Below are positions 52,963-61,515 of a stretch of 64,000 bases of DNA, piece by piece. The stretch's first letter is position 1, and each line of letters opens with the position of its first letter. Location of the stretch: NCBI RefSeq assembly GCF_003130585.1, contig NZ_QFKX01000002.1, positions 434,001 through 498,000 on the forward strand. Reading direction: 5' to 3'. The DNA is from Brachybacterium endophyticum. Its GTDB lineage: Bacteria > Actinomycetota > Actinomycetes > Actinomycetales > Dermabacteraceae. The notes beneath the pieces were generated by a model. The model saw only the letters and a list, made by a program, of their open reading frames with translations. It had not been told where the DNA came from and did no database searches. A program made the position numbers and the translations under genes.

Positions 52963-54267
52963 CTAGTCGACGACGTCCCAGGACCTCTCGTGCCCGTCGC
53001 CCCGTGAGACCAGGACGAAGTGTCCACCGGTGGGGTGGATGTCGCCGGGATGGCGGATCTCGGTGGTGGTCAGCATCGTCCCGTTCTTCGCGGACAGCAC
53101 CGTGACCTGCTCGGAATCAGGGTGCAGCCAGCTGCGGTACGGGGACCAGGCGGTCGGCTTCGAGGTGATCACGACCTGCCCGTTCGCGACCGCCACGACC
53201 TGCTGATCGGCAGGGGCGCCGGGGATCTGCTGGCGCCAGGCCCTCGCGCCGTCGGGCTCCACGAAGAGCGTGGAATCCTCCAGGGCGAACGCGAACCCGG
53301 GGGTCTCCGCGAGGCGCCGCTGAGGGTGGGCCTCGTCGACCTCGAAGGAGCTCGAGCGGGGCTCGGTGGGGGTGTACGTGCTCATGAGGACATCGGGATC
53401 GAGGTCCGGGTTCGCGGGGGCCTCGGTGCTGCCGGTGCGCGGATCGAGCAGAACCGGATCACGGGTTCCCGGATCCATCCCGAAGCCGCGCAGAGGGATC
53501 GGGTGCCGATCGAGGTCGTAGCCCGTCCCGTAGCCCAGCTCGGTGGACCAGCCCGTGCTCCCGTCCGGGGTGGTCCCGGTGACGCGGCAGGTCGTGGGCG
53601 TCGCCGACGTGTCGCTCTCCGGTGGGCAGATGCGAACCGCGGCGTACCCGTCCTCGGCGGCGATCACGTCCAGCGTGCCGTTCTCGGGGACCACGAACGA
53701 CCCCACCCGGGTCCGCTTGCCGTCGGATACCCGCCAGACGTCCCGTGATCCGTCGAGGGCCTCGGACTCGACGTAGACATCGCCCGACGACGACAGACGG
53801 CTGCTCTCGCGGTCGGCTCCGTCGGTGCTCAGGGTCCGTCCGGACGAGGTCTCCACGACCTCCGTCCTGCCCCCACGTGTGAAGACCAGGTGGTTCTTCC
53901 CGACATAGGGAGCCGAGTGCTCGTCCTGGGGGAGGTCGTCCCGGTGCCAGGCGACCGCGCCGTCCACGCGCACCGCCGTCACCAGGATCGGAAGACACAG
54001 GGTCGCTGCCGCCACGGCGAGACCTGCGAGAGGTGCGAGGACGGTGCGCACGCGTCCGTGCAGCACGGCGCGCAGCAGCAGGAGGAGGGCCAGCCCGAGG
54101 AGGAGGCACCCGGCGATGTACACCCAGGTCTGGGTGAGCACGACCATGGCGACGCTCGCACCGCCCAGCACGACCGGCAGGACCAGCGCGGGCCACGTGT
54201 GTCGCAGGGGTCCCACCGTCACCGCGAGTGAGGACGTCGGCGTCTGTGCGTCGGGACCGGGAGGCAT
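52963..54267 (-). CDS. Membrane-anchored PQQ-like propeller protein of unknown function
   Basis: 434 aa. Three N-terminal TM segments (LVLPVVLGGASVAMVVLTQ; WVYIAGCLLLGLALLLLLRA; LAPLAGLAVAAATLCLPILV) are followed by an extracellular beta-rich region with propeller-like blades, e.g. HLVFTRGGRTEVVETSSGR, YVESEALDGSRDVWRVSDG, QVTVLSAKNGTMLTTTEI. There is a Cys pair in ICPPESD...TTCRVTG, plausible disulfide. No enzyme motif seen. Confidence 0.7.
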   Translation of the reverse strand: MPPGPDAQTPTSSLAVTVGPLRHTWPALVLPVVLGGASVAMVVLTQTWVYIAGCLLLGLALLLLLRAVLHGRVRTVLAPLAGLAVAAATLCLPILVTAVRVDGAVAWHRDDLPQDEHSAPYVGKNHLVFTRGGRTEVVETSSGRTLSTDGADRESSRLSSSGDVYVESEALDGSRDVWRVSDGKRTRVGSFVVPENGTLDVIAAEDGYAAVRICPPESDTSATPTTCRVTGTTPDGSTGWSTELGYGTGYDLDRHPIPLRGFGMDPGTRDPVLLDPRTGSTEAPANPDLDPDVLMSTYTPTEPRSSSFEVDEAHPQRRLAETPGFAFALEDSTLFVEPDGARAWRQQIPGAPADQQVVAVANGQVVITSKPTAWSPYRSWLHPDSEQVTVLSAKNGTMLTTTEIRHPGDIHPTGGHFVLVSRGDGHERSWDVVD

Positions 54268-54353
54268 GGCTCATGGTCCCATCTGCGTGCGCGAAGGACG
54301 GGTATTGGGCGGTGTGAGGTCGTCCGGTGCCGCGGTGTGGCCATGCGAGGCGG

Positions 54354-55487
54354 TCAGTTCCCGAGGAAGACGGCGTTGCGCGTCCGGATGGCGTCCTCGG
54401 TCTCGGGGAAGAACAGCGAGACGCCGTTCTCCGCGGCCTGGGTCTGGATCCGCTCGACGGTGGGCCGGAGGGTGCGTTCGTACTCGACGAAGGCGGCGTC
54501 GATGTCGCCACCGGCCGTGGAAAAGGCGTCGGCCAGCGCGGTCGCGCCGATGATCGCGAGCGAACCGCCCATCCCCGCCGCGGGCGATGCGCAGTACCCG
54601 GCGTCGCCCACCAGCGCGATGCGGCCGGAGGACCAGCTCGGCACGCTGATCTGGCTGAGCTTGTCGAAGTAGAAGTTGTCCGCGGTGACGGCTCGCTCGA
54701 CCATCTCGACGAACGGGCCACCGGCATCGGCGAACGCCGTGCGCAGGAGCGTCTTCTGCTCCTCGTCGTCGTGGTAGTCGTAGGCGATCTCCTCGTCGGC
54801 GTGGAAGGCGAGGACGATGTCCGTGGTCGTCTCGTAGGAGTTCAGCATCAGGGTCCGGCCCGGGAGGCTGAGGATCCGCGTGGTGTCGGCAGGGATGAAC
54901 GTGTCGCCGACGATGGCGACGGTGAAGTAGTTGCGCAGGAAGCGGCTGTAGCCGCTCTCGGGGCCGAACCTCAGGCGCCGGACGGTCGAATGGTTGCCGT
55001 CGCAGCCCAGCACGAGCGCGTACTCCCCGGTCGAACCGTCGCGGAAGGAGGCCCGTACGCCGCCCTCCACGTCCGTCAGCTCGACGATGGAATTCCCGAA
55101 GCGGAGCTCGACGTCATCCTCGATCGCGGCGAACAGGATCGCCAGCAGATCGTCGCGGTGGATCTCGTAGCCGTCGGCGGGTCCGTCGACGCCTGGCGGC
55201 GAGGGCTCGATCCGGCCGATCACGCCGCCGTCGACGGTCGCCAGCTCCGTCGCACGGGGCGGCAGGGCTTTCGCGCGGATCGCCTCGAGCAGGCCCATCC
55301 GATCGACGATCGCGATCGTCTCGTCGCGGATGTCGACGGGCGTCCCGCCCTTCTTCACCCCGTGGCCGGTCTCCACGACCGTGACCTGATAGCCGAGTCG
55401 TCGCATCCAGAACGCCGACGCAAGACCGGCGAACCCCGCGCCGGAGATCAGCACTCGGTTCGGCATGTCCGTAGGGTTCGACCCCAT
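54354..55487 (-). CDS. FAD-dependent monooxygenase (PHBH fold)
   Basis: 377 aa group-A flavoprotein hydroxylase: N-terminal ADP-binding RVLISGAGFAGLASAFW, then DG-type motif LVLGCDGNHSTVRRL and the second FAD motif IALVGDAGYCASPAAGMG. TetX/PgaE-like overall. It hydroxylates or epoxidises small organics or antibiotics; substrate unknown. Start at 55487 because GAGAGGGA lies just upstream; the ATG seven codons later has none. Divergent from the NIPSNAP gene (197 bp). Confidence 0.9.
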   Translation of the reverse strand: MGSNPTDMPNRVLISGAGFAGLASAFWMRRLGYQVTVVETGHGVKKGGTPVDIRDETIAIVDRMGLLEAIRAKALPPRATELATVDGGVIGRIEPSPPGVDGPADGYEIHRDDLLAILFAAIEDDVELRFGNSIVELTDVEGGVRASFRDGSTGEYALVLGCDGNHSTVRRLRFGPESGYSRFLRNYFTVAIVGDTFIPADTTRILSLPGRTLMLNSYETTTDIVLAFHADEEIAYDYHDDEEQKTLLRTAFADAGGPFVEMVERAVTADNFYFDKLSQISVPSWSSGRIALVGDAGYCASPAAGMGGSLAIIGATALADAFSTAGGDIDAAFVEYERTLRPTVERIQTQAAENGVSLFFPETEDAIRTRNAVFLGN

Positions 55488-55672
55488 CGTGGTCCCTCTC
55501 GGTTCAGATTTGTGGTCCGGAAGCAGGTTCACGGCGTTCGTCGTGACTGTAGTCCTCCGCCCATGACGGCGCGGAGCGTCCGGGATCTTCCGGTCGGAGG
55601 GCGGTTCGGGAACATCGGTTGAACCTACGGGCCCATCTCTCCGATTCCTGCCGGCCGCACCCGCGACCGGCA

Positions 55673-55684
55673 TAGTCTCGCCGC
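55673..55684 (+). promoter_or_regulatory. Leaderless -10 element for the NIPSNAP gene
   Basis: TAGTCT at 55673-55678, then six bases, then ATG 55685; no Shine-Dalgarno. Confidence 0.5.
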
Positions 55685-56002
55685 ATGATTACCTGCCACG
55701 TCCGGTACGAGATCGACCCTGAGCAGATCGAGGCCTTCGAGCGGTTCGCCCGGCGCTGGATCGAGCTCGTGAACCGCCACGGCGGCGTCCACCACGGGTA
55801 CTTCCTCCCGGCCGAAGGGGCCAGCGACATCGCGTACGCCCTGTTCAGCTTCCCGAGCCTCGCCGACTACGAGCGGTACCGCGAGCTCTTCGGCGTCGAT
55901 CCGGACTTCATCGCGGCGGACAGGATCCGTGACGAGTCGGGCTGCGTGCGTCGCTACGAGCGCACGTTCCTGCGGCCGGTCACCGAGGGCTCCAGTGAGT
56001 GA
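55685..56002 (+). CDS. NIPSNAP-family protein
   Basis: 105 aa dimeric alpha/beta-barrel (ferredoxin-like) domain: ITCHVRYEIDPEQIEAFERF, HHGYFLPAEGASDIAYALF, FPSLADYERYRELF. Full length for a single NIPSNAP domain. Function of the family in bacteria is not established. Leaderless start. Confidence 0.85.
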   Translation: MITCHVRYEIDPEQIEAFERFARRWIELVNRHGGVHHGYFLPAEGASDIAYALFSFPSLADYERYRELFGVDPDFIAADRIRDESGCVRRYERTFLRPVTEGSSE

Positions 56003-56052
56003 GAGGTGCCCTGGCATGACGTCGCTGCGCATCGTCATCACGTGAACCTTGA

Positions 56053-56294
56053 TCAGCCCGCTGTTTTCGTCGCGAGCACGTACGAGGCCGTGGCAGCGAA
56101 GTTCAGTGCCACGGTTCGATGGCGGTGACGCTGCGTCCTGCCGACTCGGCTCGTGCAGCCAGGTCTCCTGCGCCGCAGCCGACGTCGAGCAGTGACCCGG
56201 GTCCGGTGTCCTCGAGCAGGCGATCCACAGTCCCTGCGCACAGTTTCCCGAAGGATCGCGGATAGGCGTCGGCGACGTCGCCCCAGGTGCTCAT
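56053..56294 (-). pseudogene. Remnant of a class I SAM-dependent methyltransferase
   Basis: The ATG at 56294 starts MSTWGDVADAYPRSFGKL and the SAM-binding motif SLLDVGCGAGDLAARAESAG, SVTAIEP, after which the frame stops (56103) at about 63 residues. In another frame, FAATASYVLATKTAG* resembles the last strand of such enzymes. The Rossmann middle is missing, so an internal deletion with frameshift is likely. A functional full-length methyltransferase would be ~200 aa. Confidence 0.6.
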
Positions 56295-56333
56295 GCGCCG
56301 ATTCTTTCCCATGCGATGCGGAGTGGCTTCGCT

Positions 56334-56894
56334 TCAGGGTCCCTTCTGCAGCATCCGCTCGACGGCGATGACGACCGAGCGTCGGCGGGCAGCGACCGTC
56401 TCGCTCTCGTCCGTCGCTTCCTCGAGGCCGGTGAGCCCCGCGGGGGAAAGCTGCCAGGCCTGGGCGATGGCGTAGACGAAGACGAGGACGTCCACGGGCG
56501 AGAGGGGACTCGCGTCGGCCGTCGCCACGGCGAGCGTCTTGTCGCGATAGGCCTCGCTCGGCTCGGCAGTGGCCTCCGGCCGCTCGAGCTGGGCCCACAT
56601 GCTCAGCCGGAGCACGTCGGGAAAGCGCTGATGGTGGTCGAACACGTCCCCGGCCCATTCGGCGAGGTCGTCCGGGCGCGGAGGGACGTTCTCGGCCATA
56701 CGCCGCAGCGCCTCCGCCACGGTCGCATCGAACAGGCTGCTCTTGCCGCCGTAGTACGCGTAGATCATCCGCACGTTGCTCTTCGCCTGCGAGGCGATCC
56801 GCTCCACGCGCCCGCCGGCGTAGCCGTGGGTCGCGAACTCCGCGGTCGCTGCGGCAAGGATCCGCTCCTTCGTGGCGTCGGCGTCACGTGGCAT
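56334..56894 (-). CDS. TetR-family regulator of the divergent SDR gene
   Basis: 186 aa. HTH at ~9-55: KERILAAATAEFATHGYAGG, RIASQAKSNVRMIYAYYGGK (recognition helix SNVRMIYAYY). The C-terminal domain has the TetR_C_2-like FDHHQRFPDVLRLSMWAQLE. An 18-bp dyad lies between it and the SDR start. Convergent side is the methyltransferase remnant. Confidence 0.88.
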   Translation of the reverse strand: MPRDADATKERILAAATAEFATHGYAGGRVERIASQAKSNVRMIYAYYGGKSSLFDATVAEALRRMAENVPPRPDDLAEWAGDVFDHHQRFPDVLRLSMWAQLERPEATAEPSEAYRDKTLAVATADASPLSPVDVLVFVYAIAQAWQLSPAGLTGLEEATDESETVAARRRSVVIAVERMLQKGP

Positions 56895-56950
56895 CGGGGT
56901 TCCCTCGAGTTCGGTGTTGACGGGCGCTTGGACCCGGTCTACTTTAGCGG

Positions 56951-56968
56951 TAAGTATTCATTTACTTA
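56951..56968. promoter_or_regulatory. Dyad TAAGTA-N6-TACTTA, probable TetR operator
   Basis: Perfect six-bp arms in an AT-rich island between the TetR gene and the SDR start (12 bp before the SDR ATG), where it would block both promoters. Confidence 0.65.
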
Positions 56969-56979
56969 TCGGAGCTGAC

Positions 56980-57726
56980 ATGACACGCATCGCCCTCGTC
57001 ACCGGAGCCAACCGCGGACTCGGCCGGGCCACCGCGCTCGTCCTCGCCCGGAACGGCATCAAGATCGTCGCTGCCGCGCGAGGGGACGCGAGCGACGTCG
57101 TCGACGAGATCGCCGCGTCGGGCGGTGAGGCCCTCGCGGTCCGGCTCGACGTCGCCGACCTCGCGTCCATCGCGTCGGCCCGTGACGCCGCGCTCGCCGG
57201 TATCGAGCAGCAGTGGGGCGCCCGAATGATCGACGTGCTGGTCAACAACGCCGGGGTCGGGCTCTTCGCGCCGCTCGGAGAGATCACGCCGGAGGACGTC
57301 GACACCACGTTCCAGGTCAACGTCCGAGGTCCGCTGTTCGTCACCCAGACCTTCCTGCCCCACCTCACGGAGGGCGCGCGGATCGTGAACGTGTCGAGCT
57401 CGCTGAGCCGGCACGTCAGTCCGGCCACCTCCGTCTACGCGGCATCGAAGCAGGCGCTCGAGGCGCTCACCCGCAGTCTCGCCCTCGAACTGGGGCCACG
57501 GGGGATCCGGGTCAACTCGATCGCACCGGGGCCGACGGCCACCGACTTCAACGGGGGAGCCATGCGCGACAGCGACTCCATGCGCGAGATGCTGTCCGGG
57601 CAGACCGCGCTGGGGCGTGTGGGCGAGCCCGGCGACATCGCCGGCGCGATCGCTGCCCTGGTGTCGCCGGAGTTCGGGTGGGCGACGGGCGAGCGCATCG
57701 AGGTGTCGGGAGGGGTGTTGATGTGA
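56980..57726 (+). CDS. Short-chain dehydrogenase/reductase
   Basis: 248 aa classical SDR: cofactor loop VTGANRGLGRATA, NNAG motif in VLVNNAGVGLF, catalytic S in VNVSSSLSR, Y-x-x-x-K in VYAASKQALEAL, and the C-terminal GRVGEPGDIAGAIAALVSPE, ATGERIEVSGGV. NADP(H) preference is plausible from the NRG in the Gly loop. GGAG precedes the ATG. Its last six codons lie in a 16-bp sequence copied 826 bp downstream. Confidence 0.92.
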   Translation: MTRIALVTGANRGLGRATALVLARNGIKIVAAARGDASDVVDEIAASGGEALAVRLDVADLASIASARDAALAGIEQQWGARMIDVLVNNAGVGLFAPLGEITPEDVDTTFQVNVRGPLFVTQTFLPHLTEGARIVNVSSSLSRHVSPATSVYAASKQALEALTRSLALELGPRGIRVNSIAPGPTATDFNGGAMRDSDSMREMLSGQTALGRVGEPGDIAGAIAALVSPEFGWATGERIEVSGGVLM

Positions 57727-57727
57727 G
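57712..57727 (+). repeat. Left copy of a 16-bp direct repeat (R1)
   Basis: GGGGTGTTGATGTGAG. Overlaps the SDR stop codon. The identical copy is at 58538-58553, bracketing the DUF2975-xre pair. Confidence 0.85.
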
Positions 57728-57781
57728 TGCCGAACGGGGGTGAGGGGCCGGTGCATCGTGAGCGCCGCCTCCGGATGCCTA

Positions 57782-57816
57782 TTGACTTTCGATAGAAACC
57801 TATCGATACTCGATAT
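57782..57816 (+). promoter_or_regulatory. Leaderless promoter with TCGATA dyads for DUF2975-xre
   Basis: TTGACT (-35, 57782-57787), 17-bp spacer, GATACT (-10, 57805-57810), ATG at 57817. TCGATA occurs at 57789, 57803 and 57810, and TATCGA at 57801, giving overlapping palindromes in the core promoter; likely binding site for the Xre partner. Confidence 0.65.
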
Positions 57817-58311
57817 ATGACTCGAGATCTCCCACGCCCGCCGTTCGCCCTCGTCGTCGCCACGGAAGCACTCCTGATCGTGCTCTTCCTCGTCGGCCTC
57901 GGTGCCATCGCTCTGCTTCCCGGGTTCTCTGCGGACGCCGCCGCGACCCTTCCCGAGTACGCAGGCCTTCGTGGCCCGCTCCTCGCGGTCGCGATCACCT
58001 TCACGATTCTCGGGCTCATCGCCCTGGCCATGGTCGGGCTGCTCGTGCACCGCGTCCACAGCGGGACCATGCTGACGAGCCCGTCCCTGCGCTGGGTCGA
58101 CGTGCTGGTCGCCACCCTCGGGTGCGCTGCCGTGCTGATCGTCGTGGGGTTCTTCGTGATCAGCAACGGTCAGGCCGGGAGCCCCTTCCTCGCGCTCATC
58201 CAGGTCATGGCGTGCATCGCCCTCGTCTCCACCATCTGCATCACGCTCGTGCTGCGGTCCCTGCTGGGCAATGCCATCCATCTGCGCGCCGAGCTGGACG
58301 AGGTGGTGTGA
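57817..58311 (+). CDS. DUF2975-family membrane protein
   Basis: 164 aa, four TM segments (ALVVATEALLIVLFLVGLGA; LAVAITFTILGLIALAMVGL; VLVATLGCAAVLIVVGFFVI; ACIALVSTICITLVLRSLL). The short loop 'VHRVHSGTMLTSPSLRWVD' and the AELDEVV end are typical of DUF2975 proteins (YoaS-like). These are nearly always followed by a small Xre regulator, as here (TGATG overlap). Function unknown; a membrane-sensor/regulator pair is a common guess. Confidence 0.85.
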   Translation: MTRDLPRPPFALVVATEALLIVLFLVGLGAIALLPGFSADAAATLPEYAGLRGPLLAVAITFTILGLIALAMVGLLVHRVHSGTMLTSPSLRWVDVLVATLGCAAVLIVVGFFVISNGQAGSPFLALIQVMACIALVSTICITLVLRSLLGNAIHLRAELDEVV

Positions 58312-58514
58312 TGCCGATCCGCATCACGATCGATCGCATGCTGGCCGAGCGCGGCATGAGTGTCAGGGACTTCGCGGACGCGGTCGGCATCACCCCGGCG
58401 AACGTCGCGGTGCTCAAGAACGGGCGCGCGAAGGCGGTGCGCTTCTCGACCCTCGACGCGATCTGCAGAGTCCTGGACTGCCAGCCCGGGGACCTGCTGC
58501 GATACGAGGACTGA
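58311..58514 (+). CDS. Small Xre-family HTH regulator
   Basis: 67 aa, a single HTH_26/Cro-like domain: ITIDRMLAERGMSVRDFADA, VGITPANVAVLKNGRAKAV, LDAICRVLDCQPGDLLRYE. YozG-like. Overlaps the DUF2975 stop (TGATG). Probably autorepresses the pair through the TCGATA dyads upstream. Confidence 0.9.
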   Translation: MPIRITIDRMLAERGMSVRDFADAVGITPANVAVLKNGRAKAVRFSTLDAICRVLDCQPGDLLRYED

Positions 58515-58537
58515 GGCGACGCGGCGGATCCGCGGGC

Positions 58538-58553
58538 GGGGTGTTGATGTGAG
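58538..58553 (+). repeat. Right copy of the 16-bp direct repeat (R2)
   Basis: Exact copy of 57712-57727, 24 bp after the xre stop. Confidence 0.85.
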
Positions 58554-58576
58554 CGAGTCGCACGGACCCGCCCCGC

Positions 58577-59248
58577 TCACCCCTCCGCCGGGTCGAGCCC
58601 TCCGCTCAGTCCGGCCTCGTGGGCGATGATCGCGATCTGCACGCGATTGGAGCAGTCGAGCTTGGCGAAGATCTTCGAGACGTGCGCCTTCACGGTCGCC
58701 TCGCTCATGAACAGCCGTTCGCCGATCTGCGCGTTGGACAGCCCCGCGCCCACCGAACCCAGCACCTCGCGCTCGCGCTCGGTGAGCTGATCCAGGCCGG
58801 GATGCTCGGCGCTCTGGGCGCCGGGGTTGGACTGCGAGAAGTGGGAGAGCATCCGCCGGGTGACCGTCGGGGCGAGCATGGCGTCGCCCTGGGCGACCAC
58901 GTGCACGGCGCGGATCAGGTCCTGCGGGGGAGTGTCCTTGAGCAGGAACCCGCTCGCCCCGGCCTCGAGCGCCTCGAACACGTACTCGTCCATGTCGAAC
59001 GTGGTCAGCATGATGATCTTCGGCGGATCGGTCTCGGCGCACACGGCCTCGGTGGCGGCGATGCCGTCCATCGAGGGCATCCGCACGTCCATCAGCAGCA
59101 CGTCGGGCCGGTGGCGCTGCACGAGCTGCACCGCCTGGTTCCCGTCGGATCCCTCGCCGACGACCTCGATGCCCGGATCGGCGCCGAGGATCATCGCGAG
59201 CCCGGCGCGCACCAGCGAGTCGTCGTCGATCAGAGCGATCCGCTTCAC
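58577..59248 (-). CDS. NarL/FixJ-type response regulator
   Basis: 223 aa from the GTG at 59248 (overlapping the kinase stop as GTGA; a GTG at 59266 is the alternative). Receiver domain 1-120: acidic pocket IALIDDDS, phospho-acceptor D54 in VLLMDVRMPSMDG, LTTFDMDEYV, and K in FLLKDTPPQD. LuxR-type HTH at ~155-215: LTEREREVLGSVGAGLSNAQ, MSEATVKAHVSKIFAKL. Pairs with the upstream kinase; likely controls the divergent ABC exporter. Confidence 0.93.
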   Translation of the reverse strand: MKRIALIDDDSLVRAGLAMILGADPGIEVVGEGSDGNQAVQLVQRHRPDVLLMDVRMPSMDGIAATEAVCAETDPPKIIMLTTFDMDEYVFEALEAGASGFLLKDTPPQDLIRAVHVVAQGDAMLAPTVTRRMLSHFSQSNPGAQSAEHPGLDQLTEREREVLGSVGAGLSNAQIGERLFMSEATVKAHVSKIFAKLDCSNRVQIAIIAHEAGLSGGLDPAEG

Positions 59249-60381
59249 CCCTGCTGATTCGGCCACGGGATCACCGCCTTCACCTCGAAACGTCCGTCGT
59301 CCGTGGGGCCCGACGTGAATGTCCCGCCGGCATGCGTCACCCGAGTCTCGATGCCGGAGAGCCCCATGCGGGCTCCGGGCAGATCCGAGGTGAACCCCTT
59401 GGGAAGCACATTACTGATCTCGATCAGCAGGTCGTCGCCCGGCTCGCCGATCAGCGCGACCCTGGCGCGCGTGTGACGGGCGTGCTTGTGGATGTTCGTC
59501 AGCCCTTCCTGCACCACCCGGTAGGCGGTGCGAGCGAGCGCGTCGGGCACGCGGACGTCGATGAAGTCGAACAGCTCGACCTGCACCCCGGCCTCCTTGG
59601 TCGCGTCCACCAGACGCCTGACGTCCTCCCAGGTGGGCTGCGGGTTCAACGGGGCGACCTCCTCCTCTCCGCGCAGCACACCGAGCACCTCGCGCAGCTC
59701 GGAGAGGGCATCGGCGGCGGTCTCCCGGATCAGCCCGGCGGATCGGGACACCTCCTCCCGCTCGAGGTTCTGGTTCACCTCGAGCGCTCCTGCCTGCAGG
59801 GCCACCAGGGAGATCTTGTGGGCGACGATGTCGTGCATCTCCCGCGCGATCCGGGTGCGCTCGGCACGGCGGGCGTCCTGCTCGGCGGTCGCCCGGCGGT
59901 GCTCGGCCTCCTCGGCCCGCCCGGTGAGCTCGCGCAGCAGCTCCGAGCGCGCGCGGGCGTACATGCCCATCAGCCCCGCGACCACCGCGACCAGACCGCT
60001 CACGATCGCGCCCGCGAGCGTGGGATGGGAGGGGTCGACCAGGTGCGGCAGGACGCCGGCGACCACCGCGAGAGCCATCACGCCGATCGGCTGCCAGCGG
60101 CCGCGCAGTCGCACCGTCAGCGCGAACGTCGCGACGGCGAGCACCACCTGGGAGGCGCCCAGGACGTCGACGACGAGCACGAGGGGCAGCAGCCAGCGCC
60201 ACCAGCGATGTCGGGCCAGCAGCGCGAGCCCCGCGAGCAGTCCGATGACGATCGAGAGCGGATCCTCGCCCGGACGCTGGGTGAGGTTCCACGCCACCCG
60301 CCCGGCGGTCTCGGCGAGTACCGCGATCACCAGCACGATCTCGACCCACGCCCGGCGTCCCGGCACCGCCTCCTGCTCCAT
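59245..60381 (-). CDS. NarL-family sensor histidine kinase (HisKA_3)
   Basis: 378 aa. Five to six N-terminal TM segments (~11-140) with almost no extracytoplasmic loop, an intramembrane-sensing type. Dimerisation/phosphoacceptor motif RIAREMHDIVAHKISLV with H183, ATP-binding domain with TAYRVVQEGLTNIHKHA (N box) and LPGARMGLSGIETRV (G box). Coupled to the response regulator. The ABC exporter starts 138 bp away in the opposite direction, an arrangement common for antibiotic/envelope-stress modules. Confidence 0.93.
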   Translation of the reverse strand: MEQEAVPGRRAWVEIVLVIAVLAETAGRVAWNLTQRPGEDPLSIVIGLLAGLALLARHRWWRWLLPLVLVVDVLGASQVVLAVATFALTVRLRGRWQPIGVMALAVVAGVLPHLVDPSHPTLAGAIVSGLVAVVAGLMGMYARARSELLRELTGRAEEAEHRRATAEQDARRAERTRIAREMHDIVAHKISLVALQAGALEVNQNLEREEVSRSAGLIRETAADALSELREVLGVLRGEEEVAPLNPQPTWEDVRRLVDATKEAGVQVELFDFIDVRVPDALARTAYRVVQEGLTNIHKHARHTRARVALIGEPGDDLLIEISNVLPKGFTSDLPGARMGLSGIETRVTHAGGTFTSGPTDDGRFEVKAVIPWPNQQG

Positions 60382-60519
60382 CGGGCCACTGTATCCAGCG
60401 CGAACCGGCGCCAGGTCGTCCTTCGGTCGCAGCTCGGGCACGCGTGCGGCGACCAAAGTCGGTGCCGAACACTCCTGCCGACGGATCCGCGGCGACGCCT
60501 CTTTCGGGAGGGTGGCCCC

Positions 60520-61515
60520 ATGACCACCACCACGCACCGCGCCGCCGACGGCTCCCGGGCCGCCGGATCGGCGACAGAGGGCTCATCCGCGGGCGGCCTG
60601 GAGCTGCGCATCGAGGGCCTCACCAAGTCCTACGGGGAACAGCGAGCCGTCGACGGCCTCGACCTGCTGTGCGAGCCCGGGAGCGTCACCGGGTTCCTCG
60701 GCCCCAACGGCGCCGGCAAGTCCACGACGCTGCGCATCCTCACCGGGCTCGCCGAGGCGGACGCCGGCCACGCGCTCGTGGGAGGCTCCCCCTTCCGTGC
60801 GCTCCCGCAGCCAGCGCGCACCATCGGCGTCATGCTCGATGCGCGCACCCTGCATCCCGGCCGCACCGGCATCGAGACGCTGCGCCTGGCGGCCCGCACC
60901 TGCGGGATGCCCGCGAGCCGCGCCGACGAGGTGCTCTCCCTGGTGGGGCTCGACGGCGCGGGACGCAAGCGCGTGCGCGGCTACTCCTACGGCATGCGGC
61001 AGCGCCTCGGCATCGGCGTCGCGCTCATCGGCGACCCCGCCGCCCTCGTGCTCGACGAGCCGGCCAACGGCCTGGACCCCGAGGGGATCCGCTGGATGCG
61101 CCGCCTGCTGCGCTCCTTCGCCGACGCCGGCGGCACCGTGCTGCTCTCCAGCCACCAGCTCCACGAGGTCCAGGCGACGGTGGACCGCGTCGCCATGATC
61201 GCCCACGGTCGCCTCGTCGCCGAGGGCACTCTCGAGGACGTCACCTCGCAGGGCGGCACGCGCGTGGCGGCCACGGACGTCGAGGCCCTACGCCGCGCGA
61301 TCGAGTCGTCGGGTGTCGCCTCGACCCCCAAGTCCGACGGCTCCTTCACGCTCGCCCTCGAACCGGCCGACGTGGGGCGCCTCGCCCTCGAGCACTCCCT
61401 CGTGCTGACCGAGCTGCAGCGACTGAGCGACGGCTCCCTCGAGGACGTCTTCTTCTCCCTGACCGACGACGACCGCGCGAGCACCGCGCCCGCGGCCCAG
61501 GAGGCATCAGCATGA
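60520..61515 (+). CDS. ABC exporter ATP-binding protein
   Basis: 331 aa. Walker A GFLGPNGAGKSTTLR, signature RGYSYGMRQRLGI (YSYGMRQ variant usual in BcrA-type exporters), Walker B AALVLDEPANGLDPEG, H-loop LLSSHQLHEV. DUF4162-like C-terminal extension. The first ~25 residues are Ala/Ser-rich. Coupled to the permease by ATGA. By similarity a drug or lipid exporter of the BcrA/NodI group; controlled probably by the divergent two-component system. Confidence 0.92.
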   Translation: MTTTTHRAADGSRAAGSATEGSSAGGLELRIEGLTKSYGEQRAVDGLDLLCEPGSVTGFLGPNGAGKSTTLRILTGLAEADAGHALVGGSPFRALPQPARTIGVMLDARTLHPGRTGIETLRLAARTCGMPASRADEVLSLVGLDGAGRKRVRGYSYGMRQRLGIGVALIGDPAALVLDEPANGLDPEGIRWMRRLLRSFADAGGTVLLSSHQLHEVQATVDRVAMIAHGRLVAEGTLEDVTSQGGTRVAATDVEALRRAIESSGVASTPKSDGSFTLALEPADVGRLALEHSLVLTELQRLSDGSLEDVFFSLTDDDRASTAPAAQEASA

